A stretch of DNA of 64,000 bases from assembly GCF_003312425.1 (NCBI RefSeq), contig NZ_QNUX01000009.1, forward strand, positions 107,501 through 171,500, in the 5' to 3' direction. This document shows positions 26,997 to 37,960 of the stretch, piece by piece. The stretch's first letter is position 1; each line of letters begins with the position of its first letter. The stretch is from Flavobacterium psychrolimnae. Its GTDB lineage: Bacteria; Bacteroidota; Bacteroidia; Flavobacteriales; Flavobacteriaceae. The notes beneath the pieces are model-generated. The model was not told where the DNA came from. It did no database searches and saw nothing but the letters and a program-made list of their open reading frames with translations. The position numbers were made by a program, and so were the translations under genes.

Positions 26997-27803
26997 ATGA
27001 AAGATAAGAGGATATTATATGTATCATCTGAAGTGGTGCCGTATCTCGCTGAAAACGAGGTCTCTTTAATGTCTTATGACGTTCCAAAAATGATTAATGA
27101 TCAAGGCGGACAGATAAGAATTTTTATGCCAAGGTATGGAAATATTAACGAGAGAAGACACCAATTGCACGAGGTAATTAGACTTTCGGGGATGAATTTG
27201 GTAGTAAATGACTTGGATATGCCGTTAATTATTAAAGTGGCTTCTATTCCAAAAGAGAGAATACAAGTCTACTTTATTGATAATGATGAATATTTCAAAA
27301 GGAAAGCAACCTTTGCAGATGAAGAAGGTGTGATGTATCCTGATAATGATGAACGTGCCATCTTCTTTGCAAAAGGAGTTGTGGAAACTGTCAAAAAACT
27401 CAACTGGGTTCCTGATATTATTCATGTTCATGGCTGGATGGCTGCAATGTTGCCTATTTACATGAAACATTTTTATAAAAACGAAGCCTTATTTTCGGAA
27501 ACAAAGATTGTTACTTCAGTGTACAGCCAGTCTTTTGAAGGGACTTTGAACGAGGAAATGATTAATAAAGTGAAATTTGACGGAGTTCCGGATGATGCAA
27601 TAGCAGATTTGGAGGTTCCTAACTACGAAAATATCATCAAGGCGACAGTTAAACATTCTGATGCTGTGATTATTGCTTCAGAAAACCTCTCTCCAAGTTT
27701 AACAAAATTTATAGAATCTTCAGGAAAACCTTTTTTACCTTTCGCACCGAAAGATGCATTCGCGGAAGCGTATACTAATTTCTATATAAACGAGGTTCTG
27801 TAA
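26997..27803 (+). CDS. Truncated glycogen/starch synthase-like protein (GT5 N-terminal domain only)
   Basis: The 268-aa protein matches the N-terminal Rossmann domain of GlgA-type glycosyltransferases: KRILYVSSEVVPYLAENEVSLMSYDVPKMI, DQGGQIRIFMPRYGNINERR, DNDERAIFFAKGVVETVKKL and PDIIHVHGWMAAMLPIYMKHFY. It has no C-terminal GT-B domain, where the ADP-glucose-binding residues lie, and the KxGGL loop at the start is altered to ENEVSL. The enzyme is probably not a normal glycogen synthase. Short GlgA-like proteins at this locus, near panC and DUF4270/glmS, recur in Bacteroidota as far as I recall. It diverges from panC and precedes the DUF4270 gene by 20 nt. Confidence 0.8.
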   Translation: MKDKRILYVSSEVVPYLAENEVSLMSYDVPKMINDQGGQIRIFMPRYGNINERRHQLHEVIRLSGMNLVVNDLDMPLIIKVASIPKERIQVYFIDNDEYFKRKATFADEEGVMYPDNDERAIFFAKGVVETVKKLNWVPDIIHVHGWMAAMLPIYMKHFYKNEALFSETKIVTSVYSQSFEGTLNEEMINKVKFDGVPDDAIADLEVPNYENIIKATVKHSDAVIIASENLSPSLTKFIESSGKPFLPFAPKDAFAEAYTNFYINEVL

Positions 27804-27823
27804 ATTAAACTTTTTTAATAAAT

Positions 27824-29485
27824 ATGTACAATAATTCTTTTTTTAAGAAAATTCTTCTAGTAGCAAGTGTTGTTTTTTTATATTCTTGTGATAAAGATTA
27901 TAATGAAATTGGTGGAGATTTGATAGGTGAAAATAATTTTGATCTTAATAAGCAGACATATAGTGTGTTGGGTTACAATCAAAAAACAGGAGCAATACAA
28001 TCCAATAATCTTGAAGTAAATCCATTGGGGATTTACAGCAATACAAATTTTGGTGAAACAACAGCAAATTTCAATACTCAGTTAACATTACCTGCACTAA
28101 TTACTTCAGTAAGTACAAATTTATTTGTAGAAAGTGTTGTTCTTACAGTTCCTTATTACACGGATGCAACTCAACTAAAAGTCAATGCTGATGGAACTCG
28201 TGTATATGTTTTAGATTCTATCTACGGACCAGAAAAGGCTAAAATGAAATTAAGTGTCTATGAATCTGGTTATTTTATGAGAGACGCAGATCCTGTTGGA
28301 GGATTCCAACAACCTCAAAAATATTTCACAGACCAAGATACTGATTTCAATAATTTGAAGGTTGGAAATCGGTTGAATAATAGTTTAAACAAAGCTGAAA
28401 ATGATGAATTTTTCTTTGATCCGGCTGAACATCCTGTAGTTGCTACGGATACAGTGACAGGTGTAAAAACAACGACGTATACGGCGCCAGGTATGCAATT
28501 GAATTTGAACAAAGATTATTTTAAATCAAGAATCCTTGAAGCAGTTAATTCAGGAAAATTAGCCTCGAATGATGTTTTTAAAAATTACTTCAGAGGACTT
28601 TATTTTAAAATGGAGAAATCAGGAAGCAGCGCTGGAAATTTAGCAATGTTGAATTTTAAAGCTGGTAAAATAACCATCACTTACAAAGAAGATTTGGCCT
28701 CAACAACTGGTGGTGCTACGACTAGAGTTAAAAAGACAATCGTTCTTAATATGACGGGTAATACTGTTAGTTTATTGAAAAATGATTATAGCGTTAATGG
28801 AGGTGCTTATGATGCTTTACCAAATACCGGAAACCAAACTGAAGGGGATGATAAATTTTTCCTGAAAGGCGGCGAAGGTTCTGTAGCGGTTTTAGATCTT
28901 TTTGATAAAAAAGATTTGAAAGGGTATGATGCTAATGGTGTTTTAACTGGTCCAAATGGAATTTCAGATGAGCTGGATGATTTAAGAAATCCTGCTGATG
29001 GCAAAAAATTATTAGTGAATGAAGCCAACTTGGTTTTCCATATTGATGCTGCTGCAATGGCTAGTAGTTATGAACCACAAAGAATTTATTTGTACGATTT
29101 TAAGAACAGCAGGCCTTTAACTGATTATTACTTAGATGTAACATCAAATAGTGTTGATGCAAAGAAGTCAAAAGCGTTTTTTGATGGTATTATAAAGAAA
29201 GATGCTACTAGTAAAAAGGGATTGACTTATAAAATTAGAATTACGAATCATATCCGAAATCTTATCAACAATAAAGATTCAACTAATGTTAAATTGGGTC
29301 TTGTGGTTACAGAAGATATTGGGATAATTGCATCTTACAAAGTAAAAACTCAAAATGCGAATATTAGTCAAGCACCAAAAGCTTCGGTTATGAATCCGTT
29401 AGGGACTGTTTTACACAGCGGAAAATCTACCGTAGCTGAGGCTAAAAGATTAAAACTGGAAATTTATTATACAAAACCTAATTAA
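27824..29485 (+). CDS. DUF4270 lipoprotein
   Basis: This 553-aa protein has a lipoprotein signal (KKILLVASVVFLYSC) followed by DKDYNEIGGDLIGENNF, the typical start of the DUF4270 family. The remainder is beta-rich with no catalytic motif that I can see. The function is unknown; lipidation predicts an envelope location. It sits between the GlgA-like gene (20-nt gap) and glmS (9-nt gap), and all three are probably in one operon. Confidence 0.88.
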   Translation: MYNNSFFKKILLVASVVFLYSCDKDYNEIGGDLIGENNFDLNKQTYSVLGYNQKTGAIQSNNLEVNPLGIYSNTNFGETTANFNTQLTLPALITSVSTNLFVESVVLTVPYYTDATQLKVNADGTRVYVLDSIYGPEKAKMKLSVYESGYFMRDADPVGGFQQPQKYFTDQDTDFNNLKVGNRLNNSLNKAENDEFFFDPAEHPVVATDTVTGVKTTTYTAPGMQLNLNKDYFKSRILEAVNSGKLASNDVFKNYFRGLYFKMEKSGSSAGNLAMLNFKAGKITITYKEDLASTTGGATTRVKKTIVLNMTGNTVSLLKNDYSVNGGAYDALPNTGNQTEGDDKFFLKGGEGSVAVLDLFDKKDLKGYDANGVLTGPNGISDELDDLRNPADGKKLLVNEANLVFHIDAAAMASSYEPQRIYLYDFKNSRPLTDYYLDVTSNSVDAKKSKAFFDGIIKKDATSKKGLTYKIRITNHIRNLINNKDSTNVKLGLVVTEDIGIIASYKVKTQNANISQAPKASVMNPLGTVLHSGKSTVAEAKRLKLEIYYTKPN

Positions 29486-29494
29486 ACCAAGACT

Positions 29495-31342
29495 ATGTGT
29501 GGAATTGTTGGATATATTGGATACAGAGAAGCTTATCCTATTGTAATTAAAGGATTAAAAAGACTCGAATATAGAGGCTATGACAGTGCTGGTGTCATGT
29601 TATTTGATGGTGAAAACCTAAAAGTATCAAAAACAAAAGGAAAAGTTTCTGATCTTGAAGAAAGATCTTCAAAAGAGATAACTACTAATGGAACTATTGG
29701 GATTGGTCATACACGTTGGGCTACGCATGGTGTTCCAAATGACGTGAATTCACATCCACATATTTCTAATTCAGGCGATTTAGCAATCGTACACAACGGA
29801 ATTATTGAAAATTACGCTCCTTTAAAAGCAGAGTTAATAAAGAGAGGATATGTTTTTCATTCGGATACAGATACTGAAGTATTGATTAATCTCATTGAAG
29901 AAGTGCAGAAAAAAGATAATTTAAAATTAGGAAAAGCAGTTCAGGTGGCTTTGAATCAAGTAGTGGGAGCGTATGCAATTGCTGTTTTTGATAAAAAAAA
30001 TCCTAATGAAATTGTTGCTGCTCGGTTAGGAAGCCCATTAGCAATAGGTGTTGGTGAAGGAGAGTTTTTTATTGCTTCGGATGCATCTCCGTTTATTGAA
30101 TATACATCTAATGCTATTTATCTGGAAGATGGTGAAATGGCAAATATTAGATTGCATAAACAAATGAAGGTTCGTAAAATTAAAGATGATTCTTTAGTTA
30201 ATCCTACTATTCAGGAGCTTCAAATGAATTTGGAGCAAATTGAAAAAGGTGGTTATGATCATTTTATGCTTAAAGAAATTTATGAGCAACCTAGCGTTAT
30301 CAAAGATACATACCGTGGAAGACTTCATGCAAATGAAGGTTTAATTCAAATGGCAGGTGTTGAGGATAATTTAGAAAAATTCTTGAATGCGGATCGAATT
30401 ATAATAGTTGCTTGTGGTACCTCATGGCACGCAGGTTTAGTGGCTGAATATATTTTTGAGGAATTTGCAAGAATCCCTGTTGAAGTAGAATATGCTTCTG
30501 AATTTAGATATAGAAATCCAATTATAAACAGTAAAGATATTGTTATTGCTATTTCTCAATCAGGAGAAACAGCTGATACAATGGCTGCGATAAAATTGGC
30601 TAAAGAAAGCGGCGCATTTGTTTTTGGAGTTTGTAACGTAGTAGGTTCTTCTATTTCAAGAGAAACTCATGCTGGTGCTTACACTCATGCAGGGCCTGAA
30701 ATTGGAGTTGCATCAACAAAAGCATTTACAACACAAATTACTGTTTTGACAATGATTGCGTTACGTTTGGCTAAAGCCAAAGGAACTTTGTCAAATTCAG
30801 CTTTTCACACCTATTTACAAGAATTAGAAATTATTCCTGAAAAAGTAAAAGAGGCTTTAGAGACAAATGATAGAGCAAAAGAAATTGCTGCAGTTTTCAA
30901 AGATGCTCCTAACTGTTTATATTTGGGAAGAGGATATAATTTCCCAGTGGCTCTTGAGGGTGCTTTGAAATTAAAAGAGATTTCTTATATTCATGCTGAA
31001 GGATATCCTGCAGCAGAAATGAAACACGGACCAATTGCATTAATTGATGAGCATATGCCTGTGGTTGTAATTGCACCAAAACAAGGACATTACGATAAAA
31101 TTGTAAGTAATATTCAGGAAATCAAATCTAGAAGTGGAAAAATTATAGCGGTGGTAACTAAGGGAGATACGCAAGTACGTGAATTGGCGGACTATGTTAT
31201 CGAAATTCCAGAAACTTCGGATGCATTATCACCGTTGATTACAACAATACCATTACAGCTGTTGTCATATCATATTGCTGTTATGCGCGGATGCAATGTA
31301 GATCAGCCTCGTAATCTTGCTAAATCAGTTACAGTAGAATAA
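29495..31342 (+). CDS. glmS: Glutamine--fructose-6-phosphate aminotransferase
   Basis: GlmS makes glucosamine-6-phosphate from fructose-6-phosphate and glutamine, the entry into peptidoglycan and LPS amino sugars. The 615-aa protein starts MCGIVGYIGYREAYPIV with catalytic Cys at position 2. The glutaminase domain has GIGHTRWATHG and HNGIIENY. Two SIS domains follow (ACGTSWHAGLVAEYIFEE, AISQSGETADTMAA, GRGYNFPVALEGALKLKEISYIHAEGY in parts), ending PRNLAKSVTVE. No glmS ribozyme is expected or seen: only 9 nt separate it from the DUF4270 stop. A strong terminator follows. Confidence 0.98.
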   Translation: MCGIVGYIGYREAYPIVIKGLKRLEYRGYDSAGVMLFDGENLKVSKTKGKVSDLEERSSKEITTNGTIGIGHTRWATHGVPNDVNSHPHISNSGDLAIVHNGIIENYAPLKAELIKRGYVFHSDTDTEVLINLIEEVQKKDNLKLGKAVQVALNQVVGAYAIAVFDKKNPNEIVAARLGSPLAIGVGEGEFFIASDASPFIEYTSNAIYLEDGEMANIRLHKQMKVRKIKDDSLVNPTIQELQMNLEQIEKGGYDHFMLKEIYEQPSVIKDTYRGRLHANEGLIQMAGVEDNLEKFLNADRIIIVACGTSWHAGLVAEYIFEEFARIPVEVEYASEFRYRNPIINSKDIVIAISQSGETADTMAAIKLAKESGAFVFGVCNVVGSSISRETHAGAYTHAGPEIGVASTKAFTTQITVLTMIALRLAKAKGTLSNSAFHTYLQELEIIPEKVKEALETNDRAKEIAAVFKDAPNCLYLGRGYNFPVALEGALKLKEISYIHAEGYPAAEMKHGPIALIDEHMPVVVIAPKQGHYDKIVSNIQEIKSRSGKIIAVVTKGDTQVRELADYVIEIPETSDALSPLITTIPLQLLSYHIAVMRGCNVDQPRNLAKSVTVE

Positions 31343-31370
31343 TTAGTAGTTAACTGCTTTATAAATACTA

Positions 31371-31402
31371 AGCCTCGGAAGTTTTCTTTCGAGGCTTTTT
31401 TT
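31371..31402 (+). terminator. Terminator of glmS
   Basis: AGCCTCG (31371-31377) and CGAGGCT (31390-31396) form a 7-bp stem followed by a run of T. Confidence 0.9.
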
Positions 31403-31720
31403 GTGCGTCAAATTATCAAATTTGTCAGATGCTTTTAAAGTCTACAAAAGTGAAAAAAACTATAAATTTGGGCGCTTTTATCACTTTTATCAAATATCTA
31501 AAAATTAATAATTATTTTGTGATTAATGCATTTTTTATATGCATGCATAATGATATTCTGTTTTTTCAACACAAAATTTAACATTAAATAATTAATTATA
31601 AATACGAAATAAGCGCAAATGGGGCAAATTAACTGATGAATGTGAAATTTTTTTGGGACTTTTTTATTAATATCAAAAATATTTGTACTTTGGCTACATA
31701 AACCAACAAATTATAACCCA
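31403..31720. other. Intergenic leader upstream of the TonB receptor, with 12-bp palindrome
   Basis: This AT-rich gap contains no ORF worth calling. It holds the perfect palindrome TATGCATGCATA (31538-31549), a possible operator, and a promoter-like TACTTTG (31686-31692) one base short of the usual TAnnTTTG. No riboswitch or RNA gene is recognised. Confidence 0.5.
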
Positions 31721-34528
31721 ATGAGAGTGTATTTACTTTTTTTGACATTGTTTTTTTGCAGCCTAACTTTTGCTCAAAACTCAATTTCAGGTGTTGTTAC
31801 AGACAGCAACAACCAGCCTATTCCTGGAGCCAACATTAAAATTGTTGGAGATTCTGCAGGGACAATAACTGATTTAGATGGTTCTTTTACTTTGCAATCT
31901 TCTAAAAAACCTCCTTTTGTAATTGAGATTACAAGTGTGGGTTTTGGATCTCAAAAGATTAACGTTACTTCAGCAAATCAAAGAATTTCGGTTAAGCTTT
32001 TAGATGAAGAAAATAAACTGGATGAAATTGTGGTTTCTGCATCAAGAACTCCTGAAAGAGTTCTGGAGTCCCCGGTGACTATTGAAAGAATGGGAATCGC
32101 TGAAATAAAAAAAACTGCCTCTCCTTCTTTTTATGATGGTTTAGAAAACTTAAAAGAAGTTCAAATGAATACTTCAAGTATGTCTTTTAAATCAATAAAC
32201 ACTCGTGGTTTTGCATCTGTTGCTAATACTCGTTTTATGCAACTTGTTGACGGTATGGACAATTCCTCGCCTCTGTTGAATTTTGTTCTTGGAAATTTAA
32301 TTGGTGTCTCGGAGATAGATGTTCAAAGTGTGGAATTATTACCAGGTGCGTCTTCAGCCTTATACGGCGCAAACGCCTTTAATGGTATTTTGTTTATGAC
32401 TAGTAAAAGTCCTTTTACAAGTGAAGGAATTAGAGCGTATGCTAAGTTTGGACAAACGAGTCAAAAAGCGGCTGGTACTAATGACTATGTTGACTACGGT
32501 GTAAGAATGGCTAAAGCATTTAATAAATATTTTGCAGGGAAAGTAAATTTTGCTTACATGAGAGGTACTGAATGGCATGCAGTAAATTATGATGATAAAA
32601 CCCGTGCAGGTATTGATAGAAATACAATTGATTATGATGGTATCAATATTTATGGAGACGAAGTAGTTACTAATATTAAAGGTGTTGGTCAAGCTTTAGC
32701 TTCTCAGGGTTTAATTCCGGCTTCAGCAGTAAATTTATTGCCTAATACGAATGTGAGTAGAACAGGATACAATGAAGTTGATTTGACGGATAATAAAGTT
32801 TCTAACACAAAAATTGATTTTTCATTACACCTCCGTCCATTTGGAGACGAAAGATTAGAAGTAATCTGGCAAAGTAAATTTGGTTACGGTAATACCGTTT
32901 ATCAAGGAGCCAATCGTTACTATTTGAATAACTTTTTTATGCAACAACATAAAATTGAGTTCAAAGGAAAAAACTTCTTTTTAAGAGGTTATACCACTAC
33001 GGAAGATGGTGGTCAATCTTATGATATGTTGTTTACAGGTATAAATGTTAACAGAAAATGGAAAGATGACAGAACATGGTTTGGGCAATATGCAGGTGCT
33101 TATGTTCAATCAACTTTAGCAGGTTTTACTCCTGAACAAGCACATTCAAGAGCTAGGTCTACTGCCGATACTGGTAGATTGATACCTGGAACTGATGCGT
33201 TTAAAAACGCATTCAATCAAGTTGTTAGCGATCCAAGTGTTTTAACAGGTTCTAAATTAGTTGATAATTCTAGAATCTACCATTCAGATGCTAATTATAA
33301 TTTTAAGGATTTAATAAAATTTGCAGAAATTCAAATTGGAGGTTCTTACAGACAATATGAGTTAAATTCTTTTGGCCGTATTTATACCGATGCTGACGGA
33401 CCGATTACTTATGACGAATATGGTGCCTACACGCAGGTAATGAAAAAGTTTATGGATGATCGTTTGAAGTTCACGGGTTCTATGCGTTATGATAAAGCGC
33501 AAAATTTTAAAGGTAATATTTCTCCAAGAGTTTCCTTAGTATATTCTGGAGGTCAAAATAAAAATCATAATTTCAGAGGATCTTTTCAAACTGGTTTCAG
33601 AAATCCTTCTACTCAAGATCAATACATTGGTTTTAACGTAGGTAGTGCTATTTTACTAGGTTCTGCACCGGATAACCTAACTCGTTTTACGGAAACACTA
33701 CCAATTGCAACAGCGGTTGGTCAGGGATTTGCAGGAGGTAATTCAGTTACTATAAATGGTACCAATGCATACGATAATTCATATACAGCATCATCAGTTA
33801 GAGCATTTGCTGCAGCTGGTAACCCTGCATTATTGCAAAAAACTAATGTTGATTTAGTGAAACCTGAAGAGGTAAAAGCAATTGAATTAGGGTATCGTTC
33901 ATTCATAAACAAAACTTCGATTGATATCAATGGGTATTATAATGTATACAATAATTTCATTGGTAATTTGAACGTTGTTACGCCTTTATACGGTTCTGCA
34001 ATAGATGGAGGTGGATTGACAAATCCTCAAGGTCAACAGGCATTGCATGCACTTCAAAATGGTAATACAAGAGCCTTTCAATTGTATACCAATACTCCTT
34101 TAGAAATTGAATCATTAGGTTTTGGAGTTGGATTGTCTCGTAAAGTTTACAAAGATTTTGAAATAGGTGCAAACTATAACTATGCTGAGTTTAAATTTGA
34201 TCAATCAAAAGATCCTAGCTTTGAGGCTGGTTTTAATACACCAAAACATCGTGTTAAAGCTTCTATTGGTAACGAAAAGTTATTCCCAAATTTCGGGTTT
34301 AATGTGAGTGGTAGATGGAATAGTGAGTACTTATGGCAATCATCTTTTGCGGATGGTACTATAGCCTCAGCAACAGTTATTGATGCTCAATTAAACTATA
34401 ATTTTCCAGCTTTGAAATCTACGTTGAAAGTAGGGGCTTCCAATATTGGAGGAAAAGAATATGGACAAGTGTTAGGAGCGGGTCTAATTGGTCAACAATA
34501 TTTTGCATCTTGGACAATCAACCCGTAA
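31721..34528 (+). CDS. TonB-dependent outer-membrane receptor with CarboxypepD-regulatory-like domain
   Basis: The 935-aa protein has a signal peptide (MRVYLLFLTLFFCSLTFAQ). A CarboxypepD_reg-like domain follows (about 21-105: ISGVVTDSNNQPIPGANIKIV, GTITDLDGSFTLQ), then a plug domain (about 115-225: LDEIVVSASRTPERVLESPVTIERM, VQSVELLPGASSALYGANAFNGIL in parts) and a long C-terminal beta-barrel. The layout is typical of SusC-like and vitamin/siderophore-type receptors that import substrates with TonB energy. It is followed 29 nt later by an SGNH lipoprotein instead of SusD, so it is not a standard polysaccharide locus. The substrate is unknown. Confidence 0.93.
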   Translation: MRVYLLFLTLFFCSLTFAQNSISGVVTDSNNQPIPGANIKIVGDSAGTITDLDGSFTLQSSKKPPFVIEITSVGFGSQKINVTSANQRISVKLLDEENKLDEIVVSASRTPERVLESPVTIERMGIAEIKKTASPSFYDGLENLKEVQMNTSSMSFKSINTRGFASVANTRFMQLVDGMDNSSPLLNFVLGNLIGVSEIDVQSVELLPGASSALYGANAFNGILFMTSKSPFTSEGIRAYAKFGQTSQKAAGTNDYVDYGVRMAKAFNKYFAGKVNFAYMRGTEWHAVNYDDKTRAGIDRNTIDYDGINIYGDEVVTNIKGVGQALASQGLIPASAVNLLPNTNVSRTGYNEVDLTDNKVSNTKIDFSLHLRPFGDERLEVIWQSKFGYGNTVYQGANRYYLNNFFMQQHKIEFKGKNFFLRGYTTTEDGGQSYDMLFTGINVNRKWKDDRTWFGQYAGAYVQSTLAGFTPEQAHSRARSTADTGRLIPGTDAFKNAFNQVVSDPSVLTGSKLVDNSRIYHSDANYNFKDLIKFAEIQIGGSYRQYELNSFGRIYTDADGPITYDEYGAYTQVMKKFMDDRLKFTGSMRYDKAQNFKGNISPRVSLVYSGGQNKNHNFRGSFQTGFRNPSTQDQYIGFNVGSAILLGSAPDNLTRFTETLPIATAVGQGFAGGNSVTINGTNAYDNSYTASSVRAFAAAGNPALLQKTNVDLVKPEEVKAIELGYRSFINKTSIDINGYYNVYNNFIGNLNVVTPLYGSAIDGGGLTNPQGQQALHALQNGNTRAFQLYTNTPLEIESLGFGVGLSRKVYKDFEIGANYNYAEFKFDQSKDPSFEAGFNTPKHRVKASIGNEKLFPNFGFNVSGRWNSEYLWQSSFADGTIASATVIDAQLNYNFPALKSTLKVGASNIGGKEYGQVLGAGLIGQQYFASWTINP

Positions 34529-34557
34529 CATTTTATTAAAACTAAAATCAAAGAACA

Positions 34558-36108
34558 ATGATAAAAAATTTCAAATGGTTGCTATTTGCTTCTTTAGCAT
34601 TTGCAGCATGTAATAATGATGATGAAGTAACTATTGATGCTAATTCATCTGACGGGAATCCTTTAACTTCCGGTACGGCTGTTGTGACAAAATATACAGC
34701 ATTAGGAGATTCTTATGCGGCTGGCTATAGTGATAATGCTTTGTTTATTGAAGGACAAAAAGGCTCTTATACTAATATTATAGCACAGCAGTTTACATTA
34801 GCTGGAGGTGGAGAGTTTAAAACGCCGTTTATGGCTGATAATGTTGGAGGATTGTTATTGGGTGGCAATGTGATTTTTGGGCAGCGATTGTTTTTTAATG
34901 GAACAGCGCCAGTGCCAGTAAGCGGAAGGCCTTCAACTGAAACGACAACTAAATTGACAGGGCCTTTTAATAACTTAGGAGTACCTGGTGCTAAAAGTTA
35001 CCATTTGGTTGCACCAGGATATGGAAATGTTGCTGGAGTTGCAACAGGACAAGCTAATCCATATTTTGCAAGATTTGCATCGTCATCGTCTACAACTATT
35101 GTTGCTGATGCCGTGGCACAAGATCCAACTTTCTTTTCGTTGTGGATTGGGGGTAATGATGTTTTATCATATGCTACCTCAGGTGGTGTAGGAATTAACC
35201 GAATTGGCAATTTGAATCCAGCAACCTACGGTAGTAATGATATTACGGATCCAACAGTGTTTGCAGGAGTTTATACAAATATAGTTAACGCTATGACGGC
35301 AAAGGGTGCTAAGGGTGTAGTGGCAAATCTGCCGTATGTAACATCTTTACCTTATTTTACTACCGTTCCTTTTAATCCATTAACGGCTTCTGTTCTGGGT
35401 CGAGGTAATGTTGCTGTAGGAAACGCAACAATTTCAGCTCTAAATGCGCAATTGTATGGGCCTTTAAAACAAGCATTAACTGTATTTGGTCAAGGAGCTC
35501 GTATAGAGCTACTGTCAACTACTGCCGCAAATCCATTGTTAATTGTTGATGAGAGTTTGACGAATCTTTCAGCACAATTAACGGCTGCATTTACTCCTAC
35601 TTTAGGGGTAGCTACAGCAACTTTTTACGGCCAAGTTTTTGGTCAGGCAAGACAAGCAACTAAGGATGATTTAGTGGTTTTAACAGCTCAAACTGTTATT
35701 GCTTCAGCACCAGCTGGTGTTCCAGCTCCTTTAAATAGTTTTGGAGTCACATATCCTATGCAAGATAAAGATGTGTTAACTAAAGCGGAAGTTGCCGAAG
35801 TTAAAGTCGCTACCGATGCTTATAATGCAACTATCAAGTCGGTAGCTGATGCTAAAGGTTTGGCATTTGTTGAATTGAAAGGAGTGACTGATCAATTGGC
35901 AAATGGTGGAATAGTATATAATGGTTTTACTACAACCTCTACTTTTGTAACTGGTGGTATGTTCTCCTTAGATGGAGTTCATCCAAGTCCAAGAGGTTAT
36001 GCTATTATAGCAAATTTATTCACTGATGCTATAAATGCAAAGTATGGCTCTAACTTCAAAAATGTAAATGTAGGGTCATATCGTATTTTATACCCTGCAT
36101 CATTGTAA
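34558..36108 (+). CDS. SGNH/GDSL-hydrolase lipoprotein paired with the TonB receptor
   Basis: This 516-aa protein has a lipoprotein signal (WLLFASLAFAAC, Cys18). It shows the SGNH blocks: block I TALGDSYAAGYSDN (catalytic Ser52), block III IGGND (Asn200) and block V SLDGVHPSPRGYAI (Asp472, His475). It should be an esterase or lipase on the outer membrane. The spacing between blocks is unusually long (about 270 residues between block III and V). It is 29 nt downstream of the receptor gene, so the two probably form one transcription unit closed by a terminator. The substrate is unknown; a role in processing the ligand of the receptor is inferred. Confidence 0.9.
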   Translation: MIKNFKWLLFASLAFAACNNDDEVTIDANSSDGNPLTSGTAVVTKYTALGDSYAAGYSDNALFIEGQKGSYTNIIAQQFTLAGGGEFKTPFMADNVGGLLLGGNVIFGQRLFFNGTAPVPVSGRPSTETTTKLTGPFNNLGVPGAKSYHLVAPGYGNVAGVATGQANPYFARFASSSSTTIVADAVAQDPTFFSLWIGGNDVLSYATSGGVGINRIGNLNPATYGSNDITDPTVFAGVYTNIVNAMTAKGAKGVVANLPYVTSLPYFTTVPFNPLTASVLGRGNVAVGNATISALNAQLYGPLKQALTVFGQGARIELLSTTAANPLLIVDESLTNLSAQLTAAFTPTLGVATATFYGQVFGQARQATKDDLVVLTAQTVIASAPAGVPAPLNSFGVTYPMQDKDVLTKAEVAEVKVATDAYNATIKSVADAKGLAFVELKGVTDQLANGGIVYNGFTTTSTFVTGGMFSLDGVHPSPRGYAIIANLFTDAINAKYGSNFKNVNVGSYRILYPASL

Positions 36109-36132
36109 AATTTTATAAATTGAATTATAAAA

Positions 36133-36168
36133 AACAACCGCCCGTTTTGCTACGTGGCGGTTGTTTCT
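36133..36168 (+). terminator. Terminator of the receptor/SGNH unit
   Basis: AACAACCGCC (36133-36142) and GGCGGTTGTT (36156-36165) form a perfect 10-bp GC-containing stem followed by a T-rich tail. Confidence 0.9.
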
Positions 36169-36254
36169 TTTAGGGATAATCTTGTCTTTTGTTAGTTTCT
36201 AAGTCATTTCTAGACAATCTATTAAAAAAATATCTTTTTTTGTAAAAAAACATA

Positions 36255-36283
36255 TTGATTTTATATTTTAAAAATTATCTTTG
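36255..36283 (+). promoter_or_regulatory. Promoter of atpD-atpC (TTG-N18-TATCTTTG)
   Basis: TTG (36255-36257) and TATCTTTG (36276-36283) are 18 nt apart. The ATG of atpD is at 36369, giving an 85-nt leader. Confidence 0.75.
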
Positions 36284-36365
36284 CACACTGAAAAAAGTGT
36301 CTAATCGATATGTTTCGATTGGCAGTATTTCATAAACCTATAATAGCTATTTAATAAATACATAA

Positions 36366-37880
<1,515 letters not shown>

Positions 37881-37889
37881 AATAAGTTT

Positions 37890-37955
37890 ACAAGTTTAAA
37901 GTTTAAGGTTCACTCGTAACTTTAAACTTTTAAACTTTAAACTTTAAACTAAAAA
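37890..37955. repeat. TTTAAAC-rich repeat between atpD and atpC
   Basis: AGTTTAAAGTTTAA on one side and repeated TTTAAAC units on the other (from about 37920) can pair as a hairpin around GGTTCACTCGTAAC. It sits in the only gap within the atpD-atpC unit and could tune the relative expression of the two genes. Confidence 0.6.
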
Positions 37956-37960
37956 GAATT

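Noticed and set aside
27225..27470. Antisense frame across the GlgA-like gene
   Set aside because: It is a shadow of a well-supported gene; no promoter or recognisable domain.
29486..29494. glmS riboswitch or ribozyme
   Set aside because: Only 9 nt separate the DUF4270 stop from the glmS start, so there is no room for one.
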